A stretch of DNA of 64,000 nt from Leptothoe kymatousa TAU-MAC 1615 (GTDB lineage Bacteria; Cyanobacteriota; Cyanobacteriia; Phormidesmidales; Phormidesmidaceae), in NCBI RefSeq assembly GCF_018739865.1, contig NZ_JADOER010000012.1, positions 1 to 64,000 of the forward strand. Reading direction: 5' to 3'. The first letter of the stretch is position 1; each line of letters opens with the position of its first letter. A model generated the notes under the pieces. It did not search any database, was not told the DNA's origin, and saw only the letters and a program-made list of their open reading frames with translations. A program made the position numbers and the translations under genes. Positions 33,945 to 43,466 of the stretch are shown piece after piece.

Positions 33945-34586
33945 CTAATCTTTTTGCCATAAAGTCTGGGCCGTTACCGCAAGCTCAGGTACGACGGTAG
34001 ACCTAATATTATTATCCCCACGAAACTGTTGCGGCATCCCAAACTCCCCTGTCTCGGCGTCCATAGTATAAATCGACAACGTAGATTGCTTCGGATGACC
34101 GATATACCGCATCCCCCCTAACGCCGCATAGTCAACAATCCAATACTCTTTAACACCAATAGATTCATACTCAGCCAGCTTAGTCAAATAATCATCTCGC
34201 CAGTTTGTTGACACCACCTCAATCACCAATGGTGGAGCAATATAAGCTATCGCAGAGCTAGACAGCCCCTTCATCCGTTCCCATTCAGCCTTGGCAAAAA
34301 CAACAATATCGCCACGTCTGGCAGTATCTCGCCCATTCCGAGACCCAATAGAGATTAACTTGGAACGCTTCGGCACAAAGGGCAAATTTTTCTCTACATA
34401 ATGCAGCCTGAGCAGATCACAAAGATTATCTGCCACATCCTCATGATTGGCAGTGGGATCGCTCATCGGCATCGGCTCACCCTCAATTAATTCATATAGA
34501 TGATCATCACCGCTATCCCACACAAGAAAATCTTGCAATGACAATGGTGATGATTGCGAGGATATTAAATCAACTGCTTGGGTCAT
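33945..34586 (-). CDS. Uma2-family (DUF820) restriction-endonuclease-fold protein
   Basis: 213 aa. PD-(D/E)XK layout of Uma2 proteins: YELIEGEPMPM near residue 31, RRGDIVVFAKAEWE with the catalytic Asp near 93, PPLVIEVVSTNWRDDYLTKL with Glu near 120, and YESIGVKEYWIVDY. These proteins are highly expanded in cyanobacteria, often as single genes, and their role is not established; links with mobile DNA have been suggested. It is intact and single. Confidence 0.9.
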   Translation of the reverse strand: MTQAVDLISSQSSPLSLQDFLVWDSGDDHLYELIEGEPMPMSDPTANHEDVADNLCDLLRLHYVEKNLPFVPKRSKLISIGSRNGRDTARRGDIVVFAKAEWERMKGLSSSAIAYIAPPLVIEVVSTNWRDDYLTKLAEYESIGVKEYWIVDYAALGGMRYIGHPKQSTLSIYTMDAETGEFGMPQQFRGDNNIRSTVVPELAVTAQTLWQKD

Positions 34587-34717
34587 ACTGCATCACCACA
34601 TGCTGTCCATGTTCTTACCGGCTTGCCACTTAGAGCCCTTAGGATAAGTTTCCTATTTTAGACGCTGGGCATGATTGTGAGCTTACCCCTTATTTCTATC
34701 CCGCTAAATCCCGCCCC

Positions 34718-35107
34718 TCACCCACCTTGTACTGAGCAAGGCTCACAAAGGCCAAAAAATTCCAGGGTGTGATAGTAGATCGTAAATGAACTGGAATGTT
34801 TTAGTGACAACTCCAAACCCTTCAAAGGGCATGTATTCAGCGGAAACGACTGCCCACAATCCAAGCAAGTCATATAGTGCCGGTCCTGCTCGACGGCATT
34901 GTAAAGCGTCTCCCCCGTCAGCGTGACCCGATGCTGCACCTGGCCCATGCGCTTGAGCGCATCCAGGGCTCGATATACCGTTGCTAAACCAATCCTCTGC
35001 TGTTGCTTGATCAACGTATACAGTGCCTGGGCCGAGATCGGCTCACGCTGTTGCTGCAGCACCTGGAGTACCGCCGTTTGAGCCCGCGTACAGTGAACCT
35101 GAGTCAT
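34718..35107 (-). CDS. zur: Zinc uptake regulator Zur (Fur family)
   Basis: 129 aa. Winged-helix region RIGLATVYRALDALKRMGQV (residues 38-57). The dimerisation domain has the regulatory-site string DRHYMTCLDCG with the first CxxC of the structural zinc site and ends GLCEPC with the second CxxC. HTLEF near the end supplies a further His ligand. It is shorter than most Fur proteins but with all Cys4 ligands. Assigned Zur rather than Fur because it is divergent from hemB-znuABC with a perfect Zur box between. The same box type recurs upstream of the cobW and GTPase genes. Confidence 0.93.
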   Translation of the reverse strand: MTQVHCTRAQTAVLQVLQQQREPISAQALYTLIKQQQRIGLATVYRALDALKRMGQVQHRVTLTGETLYNAVEQDRHYMTCLDCGQSFPLNTCPLKGLELSLKHSSSFTIYYHTLEFFGLCEPCSVQGG

Positions 35108-35125
35108 GATTTTTAAGGATTATGA

Positions 35126-36271
<1,146 letters not shown>

Positions 36272-36319
36272 CAAGGCCGCGCCTAAAGAATGAATGTCTT
36301 TGTTGAAGAGAGAATCGTG

Positions 36320-37453
36320 ATGTCTAAACTGAGTTTTCAACGGCAGGTACAACAGTTATCAATCATGGCGCTGGGGGCCATCGTCACCCTGGGCGGCTGT
36401 ACTACGGCTCCTACCACTAGCGAAGCGGAGCCTTCCGCCGCCACCGACCCATTACAGGTGGTGACGACGTTTTTGCCCATCACCCAGTTCACCAACGCAG
36501 TGGCGGGCGATCGCGCTGAAGTCGTACAGCTTTTACCCGCCAATACGGGGCCCCATGACTTTCAATCGAAACCTAGCGATGTTCAGGCGGTGGCCAATGC
36601 GGATGTGTTGGTGAAAAACGGCCTGGAGATAGAGTTCTTTTTAGATGATCTGATTGAAAATGCGGCCAATTCAGATTTGGTGACCATCGATTCCAGTGAG
36701 GACATCGTTGCCCTGGCCAGCGGCGAAGCAGATCACGAGGACCACGGCGAAGAGGGCCATGATGACCATGGTGAAGAGGGCCATGATGACCATGGCGAAG
36801 AGGGTCACGACGACCACGGCGAAGACGATCATGACGACCATGCTGAAGCCAAAGGCCATGATGACCACGGCGAAGTCGATCATGACGACCATGGTGAGGA
36901 AAAGGCCCATGACGGCCATGCCCATGGTGAATTTGATCCCCACATTTGGCTAGATCCTAAGCGCGTCATCGAGCAGGTGGAAAATATTCGTGATGGCTTA
37001 ATTGCGGCTGATCCTGAAGGCGAGGCGGAATACACCGCCAATGCGGAGGCCTTTATGACTGAACTGCAGACGTTAGATGTGGATATTACTGAGACATTGG
37101 CTCCCTTTAGCGGTCAGACGTTTGTGGTATTCCATGACTTTGCCACCTACTTTGCCAGTAGCTATGGGTTGGATGCCGAAGTTTTGGTGGGTCTACCCGA
37201 AGAGAACCCCTCCCCCGACGATGTGAAGCGGGTGATCGATACGGTGCAGGCGGAAGGTCTGAAAACCATTATGACCGAACCCCAGGTGGGGGAGACGTCC
37301 TTTAAGGCGATCGCACAGGATCTGTCCATTGGTGTCAGCGAGTTTAACCCGTTGGAAGTGGGGGCCTCAGATGCGACGGAGCCCGACTACTATCTAGACA
37401 CCATGCGGCAAAATGCCGAGAACCTGGCCGCTAGCCTGGGGGTATCGAACTAG
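36320..37453 (+). CDS. znuA: ZnuA zinc-binding lipoprotein
   Basis: 377 aa from ATG 36320. A lipobox (TLGGC) near residue 28 indicates lipid anchoring. The mature protein is a cluster A-I substrate-binding protein: VVTTFLPITQFT, NTGPHDFQSKP with the first zinc His, FDPHIWLDPKR with the second, and VVFHDFATYFA with the third. Between them (about residues 140-210) is a loop of near-identical EEGHDDHG units, rich in His/Asp, thought to capture zinc in family members. It captures zinc in the periplasm for ZnuBC. 60 bases to znuC, same strand. Confidence 0.95.
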   Translation: MSKLSFQRQVQQLSIMALGAIVTLGGCTTAPTTSEAEPSAATDPLQVVTTFLPITQFTNAVAGDRAEVVQLLPANTGPHDFQSKPSDVQAVANADVLVKNGLEIEFFLDDLIENAANSDLVTIDSSEDIVALASGEADHEDHGEEGHDDHGEEGHDDHGEEGHDDHGEDDHDDHAEAKGHDDHGEVDHDDHGEEKAHDGHAHGEFDPHIWLDPKRVIEQVENIRDGLIAADPEGEAEYTANAEAFMTELQTLDVDITETLAPFSGQTFVVFHDFATYFASSYGLDAEVLVGLPEENPSPDDVKRVIDTVQAEGLKTIMTEPQVGETSFKAIAQDLSIGVSEFNPLEVGASDATEPDYYLDTMRQNAENLAASLGVSN

Positions 37454-37512
37454 GTCTGGTGTTGGTATACCCTTAGTTCGGAGCATAATTCTATGGGGCC
37501 AGGAGAAAACAG

Positions 37513-38277
37513 TTGAGCGATCCAGTCTTAGTGGTCAATGGGGTAACGGTTTATCGAGAGGCCTATGCCGCGGTGCAGAATGTATCGTTTACGGTGCCTG
37601 CGGGCATGGATACGGCCATTGTCGGCCCTAATGGAGCTGGCAAGAGTACCCTGATCCAGGCCATTTTGGGTATCTTGCCCCGCCGGTCCGGAGATGTGTT
37701 TGTGCTGGGCCAGCCCCTATCCCCCAGCGGTAAACTCTCTCCAGCGGTCAGGCAACAGATTGCCTACCTGCCCCAAAATTTTCTGTTTGATCGCCGCATT
37801 CCCATTACCGTTCGCGAATTTGTTGGACTGGGCTGGGACCGACTGGGGCTCCAGCTGCCCTGGACCGGGGGCAAAGCCCGTCGCCAAGCGGTGCAGCAGG
37901 CGTTGACCCAGGTGGATGCCTGGCATTTACACCAACAGCCGGTCAGTGCCCTGTCGGGGGGAGAACTCAAGCGGATACTGTTGGCCTATTGTTTGGTGCG
38001 GCCCCGTCGTTTGTTAGTTTTGGATGAGGCCCCCGCTGGTTTGGATGTGCGCAGCGAGTCGGAGTTTTATCGGTTGCTGCACCAGCTGAAAAAAGACCAG
38101 GGCTGGGCGATTTTGCAAGTTTCCCACGATCTGGATATGGTGCGTCGCAGCTGCGATCGCGTCCTCTGCATCAACCGAACTTTGCTGTGCCAGGGCACCC
38201 CAGATCATTCTCTCACCCCAGAGAATTTGTCCCTGGCCTATGGCCCCGAATTTGTCCGCTATCGCCATTCTTGTTAA
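37513..38277 (+). CDS. znuC: ZnuC ATPase subunit
   Basis: 254 aa. The start is TTG 37513, behind an AGGAG Shine-Dalgarno eight bases upstream; no ATG fits. ABC ATPase motifs: Walker A GPNGAGKST (residues 38-46), Q-loop IAYLPQNF, signature LSGGELKRILLAY (about 151), Walker B LLVLDEAPAGLD and switch His VSHDLD. It powers zinc uptake with ZnuB. Directly downstream of znuA and 95 bases before znuB. Confidence 0.95.
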   Translation: MSDPVLVVNGVTVYREAYAAVQNVSFTVPAGMDTAIVGPNGAGKSTLIQAILGILPRRSGDVFVLGQPLSPSGKLSPAVRQQIAYLPQNFLFDRRIPITVREFVGLGWDRLGLQLPWTGGKARRQAVQQALTQVDAWHLHQQPVSALSGGELKRILLAYCLVRPRRLLVLDEAPAGLDVRSESEFYRLLHQLKKDQGWAILQVSHDLDMVRRSCDRVLCINRTLLCQGTPDHSLTPENLSLAYGPEFVRYRHSC

Positions 38278-38342
38278 ATATCTTGCCAAACCCACTTTCC
38301 TGATCGATTGTTGGGGTTCATTCTTCAATCTAACCTATACCC

Positions 38343-38371
38343 CACTCACCACTTACCACTCACCACTCACC
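38343..38371. repeat. CACTCACC simple repeat between znuC and znuB
   Basis: CACTCACCACT-TACCACTCACCACTCAC, a degenerate 7-mer/10-mer tract immediately before the znuB ATG. The complement resembles the tract at 12449-12476. It occupies the ribosome-binding region of znuB. Confidence 0.5.
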
Positions 38372-38372
38372 C

Positions 38373-39212
38373 ATGGCCATCCAAGCTGAATTCACCCGTG
38401 TCATTGACCTGTTGCAGCTGCCCTTTATGCATCGGGCACTGATGGGCAGTGTGTTGACTGGATTTATGGGGGGCTTAATGGGTAGCTTCACCATTCTGCG
38501 ACAGCTTTCTTTTTTCAGCGATGCCCTAGGAGAATCGGCCCTGCTGGGCATTGGGGTGGGGGTGTTGTTGGGCCTGGATCCATCCTGGGTGATCCTCCCC
38601 TTTGCGGTGCTGTTTGCCCTGGGGGTGGCCTATTTCCTAGAACGCACCCATCTGTGGACCGATGCCCTACTCAATATTGTGTGTTCATCCTCCCTGGCCA
38701 TTGGTATTATTTTGCTGAGTTTTCGGGATGACTATAAGGGCGGCATTACCCATTTGTTGTTTGGCGATATCCTGGCTATGCGCACCACCGATTTAGTCTT
38801 TAGCGGCATGATGTTGGTGGCCTGCGTCATCTTTATTGGGCTGACGTTGCGATCGCAAATTCTTCTCACACTCCATGAATCCATGGCCATTGCCCGGGGC
38901 GTATCTGTCTCTACCCAGCGGACCGCATTTATTGTGTTGTTATCCCTAGTGGTAGGCATTTCCATCAAGGCCATCGGCGTCTTGCTGATTAGCGCCTTTG
39001 TGGTCATTCCCGCCTGTGCCGCCCGTCTCCTCAGCCGCACCTTTGTTCAATATATCCTGATCTCAGCGGGCCTAGGAGCACTCAGCGCCGTCATCGGCAT
39101 GATAGTCTCCGCCGTTTTCGATTTACCCTCCGGCCCCAGCATTGTCACCGCCCAACTGGCTATTTTTCTGTTAGCCATGCTCGCTCCCAATAGACGCAAG
39201 TTAGCCTTGTAA
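38373..39212 (+). CDS. znuB: ZnuB permease subunit
   Basis: 279 aa. A hydrophobic ABC-3 permease with about eight membrane spans: FMGGLMGSFTILRQLSFFSD near residue 30 (the family's conserved LRQLSFFSDALGESAL-type segment), SSLAIGIILLSFRDDYKGGI, ARGVSVSTQRTAF and GVLLISAFVVIPACAARLLS near 210. It forms the channel of the zinc importer. The ribosome-binding region is a CACTCACC simple repeat, so expression may vary with repeat number. Confidence 0.95.
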   Translation: MAIQAEFTRVIDLLQLPFMHRALMGSVLTGFMGGLMGSFTILRQLSFFSDALGESALLGIGVGVLLGLDPSWVILPFAVLFALGVAYFLERTHLWTDALLNIVCSSSLAIGIILLSFRDDYKGGITHLLFGDILAMRTTDLVFSGMMLVACVIFIGLTLRSQILLTLHESMAIARGVSVSTQRTAFIVLLSLVVGISIKAIGVLLISAFVVIPACAARLLSRTFVQYILISAGLGALSAVIGMIVSAVFDLPSGPSIVTAQLAIFLLAMLAPNRRKLAL

Positions 39213-39277
39213 ATTCGTGGGTTTATGCAATTAGGTCTTTTCTCAAAAGGCTATACCGGTTGAAGGCCCCCCTAGCC

Positions 39278-39335
39278 CCCCAATGCTGGGGGGGACAAGA
39301 CTCAAAGCCCCCAAAATTGGGGGTTTGGGGGCCTG
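39278..39335. repeat. Dispersed CCCCCAA/TTGGGGG palindromic repeat, copy 2
   Basis: Reverse-complement match of the segment at 13328-13376 (shared GACTCAAAGCCCCCA and TTGGGGGTTTGGGGGC). It lies between znuB and the second cobW. Non-coding and able to fold. Confidence 0.65.
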
Positions 39336-39428
39336 GATAACTGGTAACTTCTTTGCCAGAAATATCCTTGTTTTCTGAATAATACCCAACCCACCCCAAC
39401 CCACCCTGTTGCTTCCAGAGCTCAAACC

Positions 39429-40499
39429 ATGACAACTTCCACAGCCCCCAATCCCACCAAAAGAGGAATGCCCGTCACCATCATCACCGGGTTCCTCGGC
39501 AGTGGCAAAACCACCCTCTTAAACCATATCCTCAGCAACAATAAAGACCTAAAAGTTGCCATTCTCGTCAATGAATTTGGCGACATTAACATCGACAGCC
39601 AGCTGTTAGTGACCATGGATGAAGACATGGTGGAACTGAGCAATGGTTGCATTTGCTGCACCATCAACGACGATCTGGTGGATGCCGTTTATCGAATTAT
39701 GGAGCGGCAGGACCAAGTTGACTACATGGTAATTGAAACCACCGGGGTGGCCGACCCAGTGCCCATTATTCTCACATTTCTAGGCACAGAACTGCGAGAT
39801 CTCACCCGACTGGATTCCATCATCGCCATGGTGGATGCCGAAACCTTCACCCCCGATCACTTTGAAAGTGAAGCCGCATTAAAACAAATTACCTATTCAG
39901 ATGTTACAATTGTAAACAAAGTTGATCTAGCTCCAACGGATCAGGTGAAAGAGTTAGAAAAGTATTTGAGTAGTATTAAAGAGAGGGCAAGGATTTTGCA
40001 TAGTCAGCAGGGTCAGGTACCCCTGCAGTTAATTTTAGATGTCGGGTATAACAACCCTGAAGACTATGCCGGATTAGAACACGATCACCATGGGCATGAT
40101 CATCACGATCACCATGGTCACGACAATCATCACGACCACCATGATCACGACCATGGGCATCATGGCCACCACCATGGGCATCATGGTCACGACCACCACC
40201 ACTCCGCCCACCTAGATAATGACGGGTTTGTCTCAATTGCATTTGAGAGCGATCGCCCCTTCCAGGTAGCAAAATTTGAACACTTTTTACAAAACAATCT
40301 TCCAAAGACTGTATTTCGAGGAAAAGGAATTCTCTGGTTTAAAGAAAGCGACCTGCGCAACATTTTTCAGCTCAGTGGTCCCCGATTTTCCATTGATGGA
40401 GAAGAATGGTCCACACCACCACGCAACCAACTTGTTTTGATCGGGCGACACCTCAATGGCGACGACATTCAGCAACAGCTGACGGCATGCCTGGCCTGA
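39429..40499 (+). CDS. CobW/COG0523 zinc GTPase with a His-rich loop
   Basis: 356 aa. Walker A GFLGSGKTTLLNHIL near residue 20, VNEFGDINID, metal motif GCICCT near 73, IETTGVADPVP near 100 and NKVDL near 155. Between the GTPase and CobW_C domains (about residues 218-262) is a loop of over 20 His, in HDHHGHD-type repeats, which the first cobW lacks. The C-terminus has VFRGKGILWFKESD. This is the ZagA/YciC/ZigA-like zinc chaperone type. It lies 3' of znuB with folE next. In Bacillus subtilis the COG0523 protein ZagA supports FolE, a precise precedent for this pairing. Confidence 0.93.
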   Translation: MTTSTAPNPTKRGMPVTIITGFLGSGKTTLLNHILSNNKDLKVAILVNEFGDINIDSQLLVTMDEDMVELSNGCICCTINDDLVDAVYRIMERQDQVDYMVIETTGVADPVPIILTFLGTELRDLTRLDSIIAMVDAETFTPDHFESEAALKQITYSDVTIVNKVDLAPTDQVKELEKYLSSIKERARILHSQQGQVPLQLILDVGYNNPEDYAGLEHDHHGHDHHDHHGHDNHHDHHDHDHGHHGHHHGHHGHDHHHSAHLDNDGFVSIAFESDRPFQVAKFEHFLQNNLPKTVFRGKGILWFKESDLRNIFQLSGPRFSIDGEEWSTPPRNQLVLIGRHLNGDDIQQQLTACLA

Positions 40500-40679
40500 T
40501 TCTTAAAATTCGTCAGGACAGTGTTTCCTGGCGAGCAGTTGTCTATGGGGCAATTGCAATTCCAGTCTTTCAGTCCTTGATTGAAGGGGGTTGAGCGGTT
40601 TGCGATGGTCCTCTGGACCGGCTGCGCCATCGCTCGACAGTTTGATAACTCTAGCCACAATTTACCCACTAACTTATTT

Positions 40680-41318
40680 ATGACCTTTTCCATTTCCTCT
40701 GACGACGTTCGTAAACAGTTAATTAAAACTGAATCTAAGGCCCCTGTTTCAGACGAAGAGATGCAGCAAGCGGTCCGTACACTGCTATTAGGCCTAGGCG
40801 AAGACCCCGACCGTGAAGGGTTGATTGACACCCCCAAGCGGGTGGTCAAAGCCCTCAAATATTTAACCTCTGGCTATAACCAGTCCCTGGATGAATTGCT
40901 CAATGGAGCCGTTTTCCATGAAGATGCCAGCGAAATGGTACTGGTGCGAGATATTGACTTGTTTAGTTCCTGTGAGCACCACATCTTGCCGATTTTAGGC
41001 CGTGCCCATGTTGCCTACATTCCCAACGGCAAGGTGATTGGCCTCTCCAAAATTGCCCGTATTTGTGAAATGTATGCGCGGCGACTACAGGTGCAAGAAC
41101 GGCTCACCCAGCAAATTGGCAACGCCCTCCAGGGACTGCTGCAGCCCCAGGGGGTGGCAGTGGTGGTGGAAGCATCCCACATGTGCATGGTCATGCGCGG
41201 TGTGCAAAAGCCCGGTTCTTGGACTGTTACCAGTTCCATGCAAGGGGTGTTTGCTGACGACGCCCGCACTCGCCAAGAGTTTATGGACCTGATCCGTCAC
41301 AATCCGTCATTCCACTAA
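40680..41318 (+). CDS. folE: GTP cyclohydrolase I (FolE, zinc type IA)
   Basis: 212 aa from ATG 40680 (TTG starts upstream give a non-conserved leader). It converts GTP to dihydroneopterin triphosphate for folate and pterins. Key segments: [20 protein letters not shown] with zinc Cys and His (about residues 95-115), [19 protein letters not shown] (active site) and [20 protein letters not shown] with the second zinc Cys. All zinc ligands are present, so it is a zinc enzyme and a plausible CobW client. Probably transcribed with cobW (180-base gap) under zinc control. I see no own Zur box. Confidence 0.95.
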   Translation: MTFSISSDDVRKQLIKTESKAPVSDEEMQQAVRTLLLGLGEDPDREGLIDTPKRVVKALKYLTSGYNQSLDELLNGAVFHEDASEMVLVRDIDLFSSCEHHILPILGRAHVAYIPNGKVIGLSKIARICEMYARRLQVQERLTQQIGNALQGLLQPQGVAVVVEASHMCMVMRGVQKPGSWTVTSSMQGVFADDARTRQEFMDLIRHNPSFH

Positions 41319-41340
41319 AGATGACCCTGCGCCGTCGACA

Positions 41341-41436
41341 AACATTAGCGCGCTAGGCTCAGCGGTTAAAACCTAATGTTGCCTATACCCATCAACTGCC
41401 GCAAAGGGCTAATAGTCTGCGGTGGCTGATGGGTTA
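41341..41436. terminator. Nested inverted repeats after folE
   Basis: AACATTAG (41341) and CTAATGTT about 35 bases on form one stem. CCCATCA with GCCGCA and TGCGG-TGGC-TGATGGG (about 41388-41433) form a second. No T-run follows, so this is probably a folded 3' region rather than a classical terminator. Confidence 0.35.
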
Positions 41437-41457
41437 ACGCTCTCAATGCTTACCCAG

Positions 41458-41606
41458 TTAGGGAGCGATTACCAGTTTCACTGGGCCATGGTGATCGCAA
41501 TGGCCCAGTGGGGATAGTGCAGGTGGTCATTAACGATATGGCAGGGGGCAGCTTTATGGCCGCAGCCAGGTCCATGTACATAGTCCGCATCATGGATAGA
41601 GCTCAT
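41458..41606 (-). pseudogene. Frameshifted remnant of the His-rich metal-binding protein
   Basis: From ATG 41606 the frame reads MSSIHDADYVHGPGCGHKAA, then PCHIVNDHLHYPH, aligning with one unit of the His-rich protein at 11369-11719 (HAHGPGCGH...DGHLHY...). It has lost the HGDHV segment (about 15 bases). After HLHYPH it shifts frame; the +2 frame supplies GHCDHHGPVKLVIA, matching the GHCDNHGPVELVAS end of the paralogue, with a stop at 41458. It is therefore a one-unit copy broken by a single-base deletion. No SmtB-type operator is obvious upstream, and folE ends about 140 bases away. Confidence 0.8.
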
Positions 41607-41735
41607 AATATGAACGCATAAAGTCAAGGAACAATAGTTTCTTGTTCTGTCTGTTGATGCGCGATGCTTCAATCTCTTTCAACCCGGTTTAAAATGATCT
41701 GTTAAAGAAGAAGGTGTGGTAGCTCTATTTGTATT

Positions 41736-42068
41736 ATGCAACGTTTATTTGTATACGGTACGTTAGGTCCAGGTCGGCCCAATGAGCACGTGCTGAGTGC
41801 CATTGGTGGCACCTGGGAAAAGGCAATGGTTCAGGGGTATTTACGGCCCCAGGGCTGGGGTGCGGCCATGGGCTATCCAGGGATTGTGTTAGATGAGACT
41901 GGGGATGAAATCTTGGGACATGTGTTTTGTTCTGAGCATTTGGCCGCTCACTGGGCTGAGCTGGATGAGTTTGAGGGGGAAGATTATCGGCGGGTGGTGG
42001 TGAATGTGAAAATGCAGAATGATGAGATGGTAGAAGCGTATGTTTATGTGCTGCGGGATAAGGGATAG
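41736..42068 (+). CDS. Gamma-glutamylcyclotransferase-like (AIG2/GGCT) protein
   Basis: 110 aa. Starts LFVYGTLGPGRPNE, the glutamyl-binding YGTL loop, and has HWAELDEFEGEDYRR with the catalytic Glu region near residue 80. The family removes gamma-glutamyl groups as 5-oxoproline or acts on related amides (YtfP/BtrG-like); the substrate here is unknown. Single gene. Confidence 0.9.
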   Translation: MQRLFVYGTLGPGRPNEHVLSAIGGTWEKAMVQGYLRPQGWGAAMGYPGIVLDETGDEILGHVFCSEHLAAHWAELDEFEGEDYRRVVVNVKMQNDEMVEAYVYVLRDKG

Positions 42069-42079
42069 AACGTAAATCG

Positions 42080-42350
42080 CTAGGGTGGGATCGGTATTGT
42101 TTTAGCTTCGGCTGCGCTCAGCTAGCGGGGGATTCAGGGTGGGATTGGTGTGGTTTTAGCTTCGGCTGCGCTCAGCTAGCGGGGGATTCAGGGTGGGCTC
42201 GGTTTGGTATTAGCTTCGGCTGCGCTTAGCTGGTGGGGGATTCAGGGTGGGCTCGGTTGGGTATTAGCTTCGGCTGCGCTCAGCTAGCGGGGGCGAGGGA
42301 TCAGGAAATATTGGTGAGGTTTTAGTTTCGGCTGCGCTTAGCTGGTGGTG
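42080..42350. repeat. Five-copy tandem repeat, 54-base unit
   Basis: The element TTAGCTTCGGCTGCGCT-(C/T)-AGCT recurs at starts 42101, 42155, 42209, 42263 and 42321: four intervals of 54, 54, 54 and 58 bases. Most copies are followed by AGCGGGGGATTCAGGGTGGG and variants. Units differ slightly, so it is old or evolving, and GGCTGCGCTCAGC can form a hairpin. Whole units are repeated with no unique spacers, so this is not a CRISPR array. It fills the GGCT-AraC gap. Confidence 0.85.
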
Positions 42351-42414
42351 GATGTTGAACGATTACTGTATACGTGAGGGTTTCCATGGGTGAAACGTCT
42401 TTTTGTGCATTCAC

Positions 42415-43329
42415 CTAACCCTTGTTCGTGCGAAATATTTTTGGGGTTATGCCTGTGGCTTTGCGGAACTGTTTGGTTAAATGGCTGTGGCTATTGAAGC
42501 CGCATTCTAGGGCGATATCTGCGATCAATCCATCTGTTGTTTGTAGGAGTTGTTTGGCTCGTTCTATGCGTTGTTGCAACAGATATTGATAGGGCGATAA
42601 CCCCATGGATTGTTTGAATAGGTGGCTCAAGTGAAATTGGCTCATGTCCACCAGGGCAGCTAGGCTGGCTAGCTTAATCTCTTGGTCTAAATGGGCGTCG
42701 ATGTAGTCCAAAATAATGATTAGCTGTCGCTGGGGCAGGCCCCCTGCATAGGTGGGCAATTGTCGTTGGGTGGTGGCAAACTGGCGCAATAGGTTGACGG
42801 CCAAAATGTTGGCTAGGGAGTCTGTGTATAGCTGGTTGCCTGTTGGGTTTTGTTGATATTCGGTGAGGATCAGGTTTGCGATCGCTTCTACCTGGCCATC
42901 CCGCTGCTGAAACGATGGCACTAGCTGTAGCCTTTCCCCATTGCCACCAAACGTTTCCCCTGCAATTCGTTTTAGAAACGCATCCGTTAGCTGAATTTGC
43001 AGGCAATTTTCTATCCCTTCCCAGCGGACAAATAGGGGCGTGTTGGCCGGTGTAATCAATAGCTCCCCTTTTTGGTATAGCCCCGTGTAGGTTTTGCCAT
43101 CTTGCTTTTGTAAATAGTGCACCGGACGGGGGGCCAGGGACATAAAGAGGGTGTGCCCATCTGCGCAATGGTATGGCCCTTCCCCAGAGGCAGCATTGTG
43201 CAACTGCGTAATGCGCATGGTTGCTTTACTTTCATCAGTCCCAGGTTGGCAACTGGGGGGCAGGCTGTAGGCGGGCAGGGGGGCAGATTCGGACATAGGG
43301 CCAATCTCGGGCGCTACCATCGGCTTCAT
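42415..43329 (-). CDS. AraC-family transcriptional regulator
   Basis: About 304 aa from ATG 43329 (MKPMVAPE); TTG 43419 gives 334. The N-terminal cupin-like domain is followed by the C-terminal AraC double HTH: LASLAALVDMSQFHLSHLFK (first) and IADIALECGFNSHSHLTKQF with RKATGITP (second). Divergent from a nucleotide-binding oxidoreductase and two small membrane proteins. It probably activates that set; the inducer is unknown. Confidence 0.9.
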   Translation of the reverse strand: MKPMVAPEIGPMSESAPLPAYSLPPSCQPGTDESKATMRITQLHNAASGEGPYHCADGHTLFMSLAPRPVHYLQKQDGKTYTGLYQKGELLITPANTPLFVRWEGIENCLQIQLTDAFLKRIAGETFGGNGERLQLVPSFQQRDGQVEAIANLILTEYQQNPTGNQLYTDSLANILAVNLLRQFATTQRQLPTYAGGLPQRQLIIILDYIDAHLDQEIKLASLAALVDMSQFHLSHLFKQSMGLSPYQYLLQQRIERAKQLLQTTDGLIADIALECGFNSHSHLTKQFRKATGITPKIFRTNKG

Positions 43330-43466
43330 TTGCCATTGTAGACCGTGGTTTTCGTCTCGATCTGCAAACCCATCGCAAGATTGTGATAGTTCCCCAATAA
43401 TGTGACAGCGCCATGGCAACTCGATTCCTAAGCTGAGGGTGTCATTGCATAGGAGCTACACAGCTT

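Noticed and set aside
36671..36943. Met/Val-rich frame opposite znuA
   Set aside because: It is the antisense of the GEEGHDDH repeats; no start context or homology.
42080..42350. CRISPR-like array
   Set aside because: Whole units repeat with no unique spacers, and no cas genes are near.
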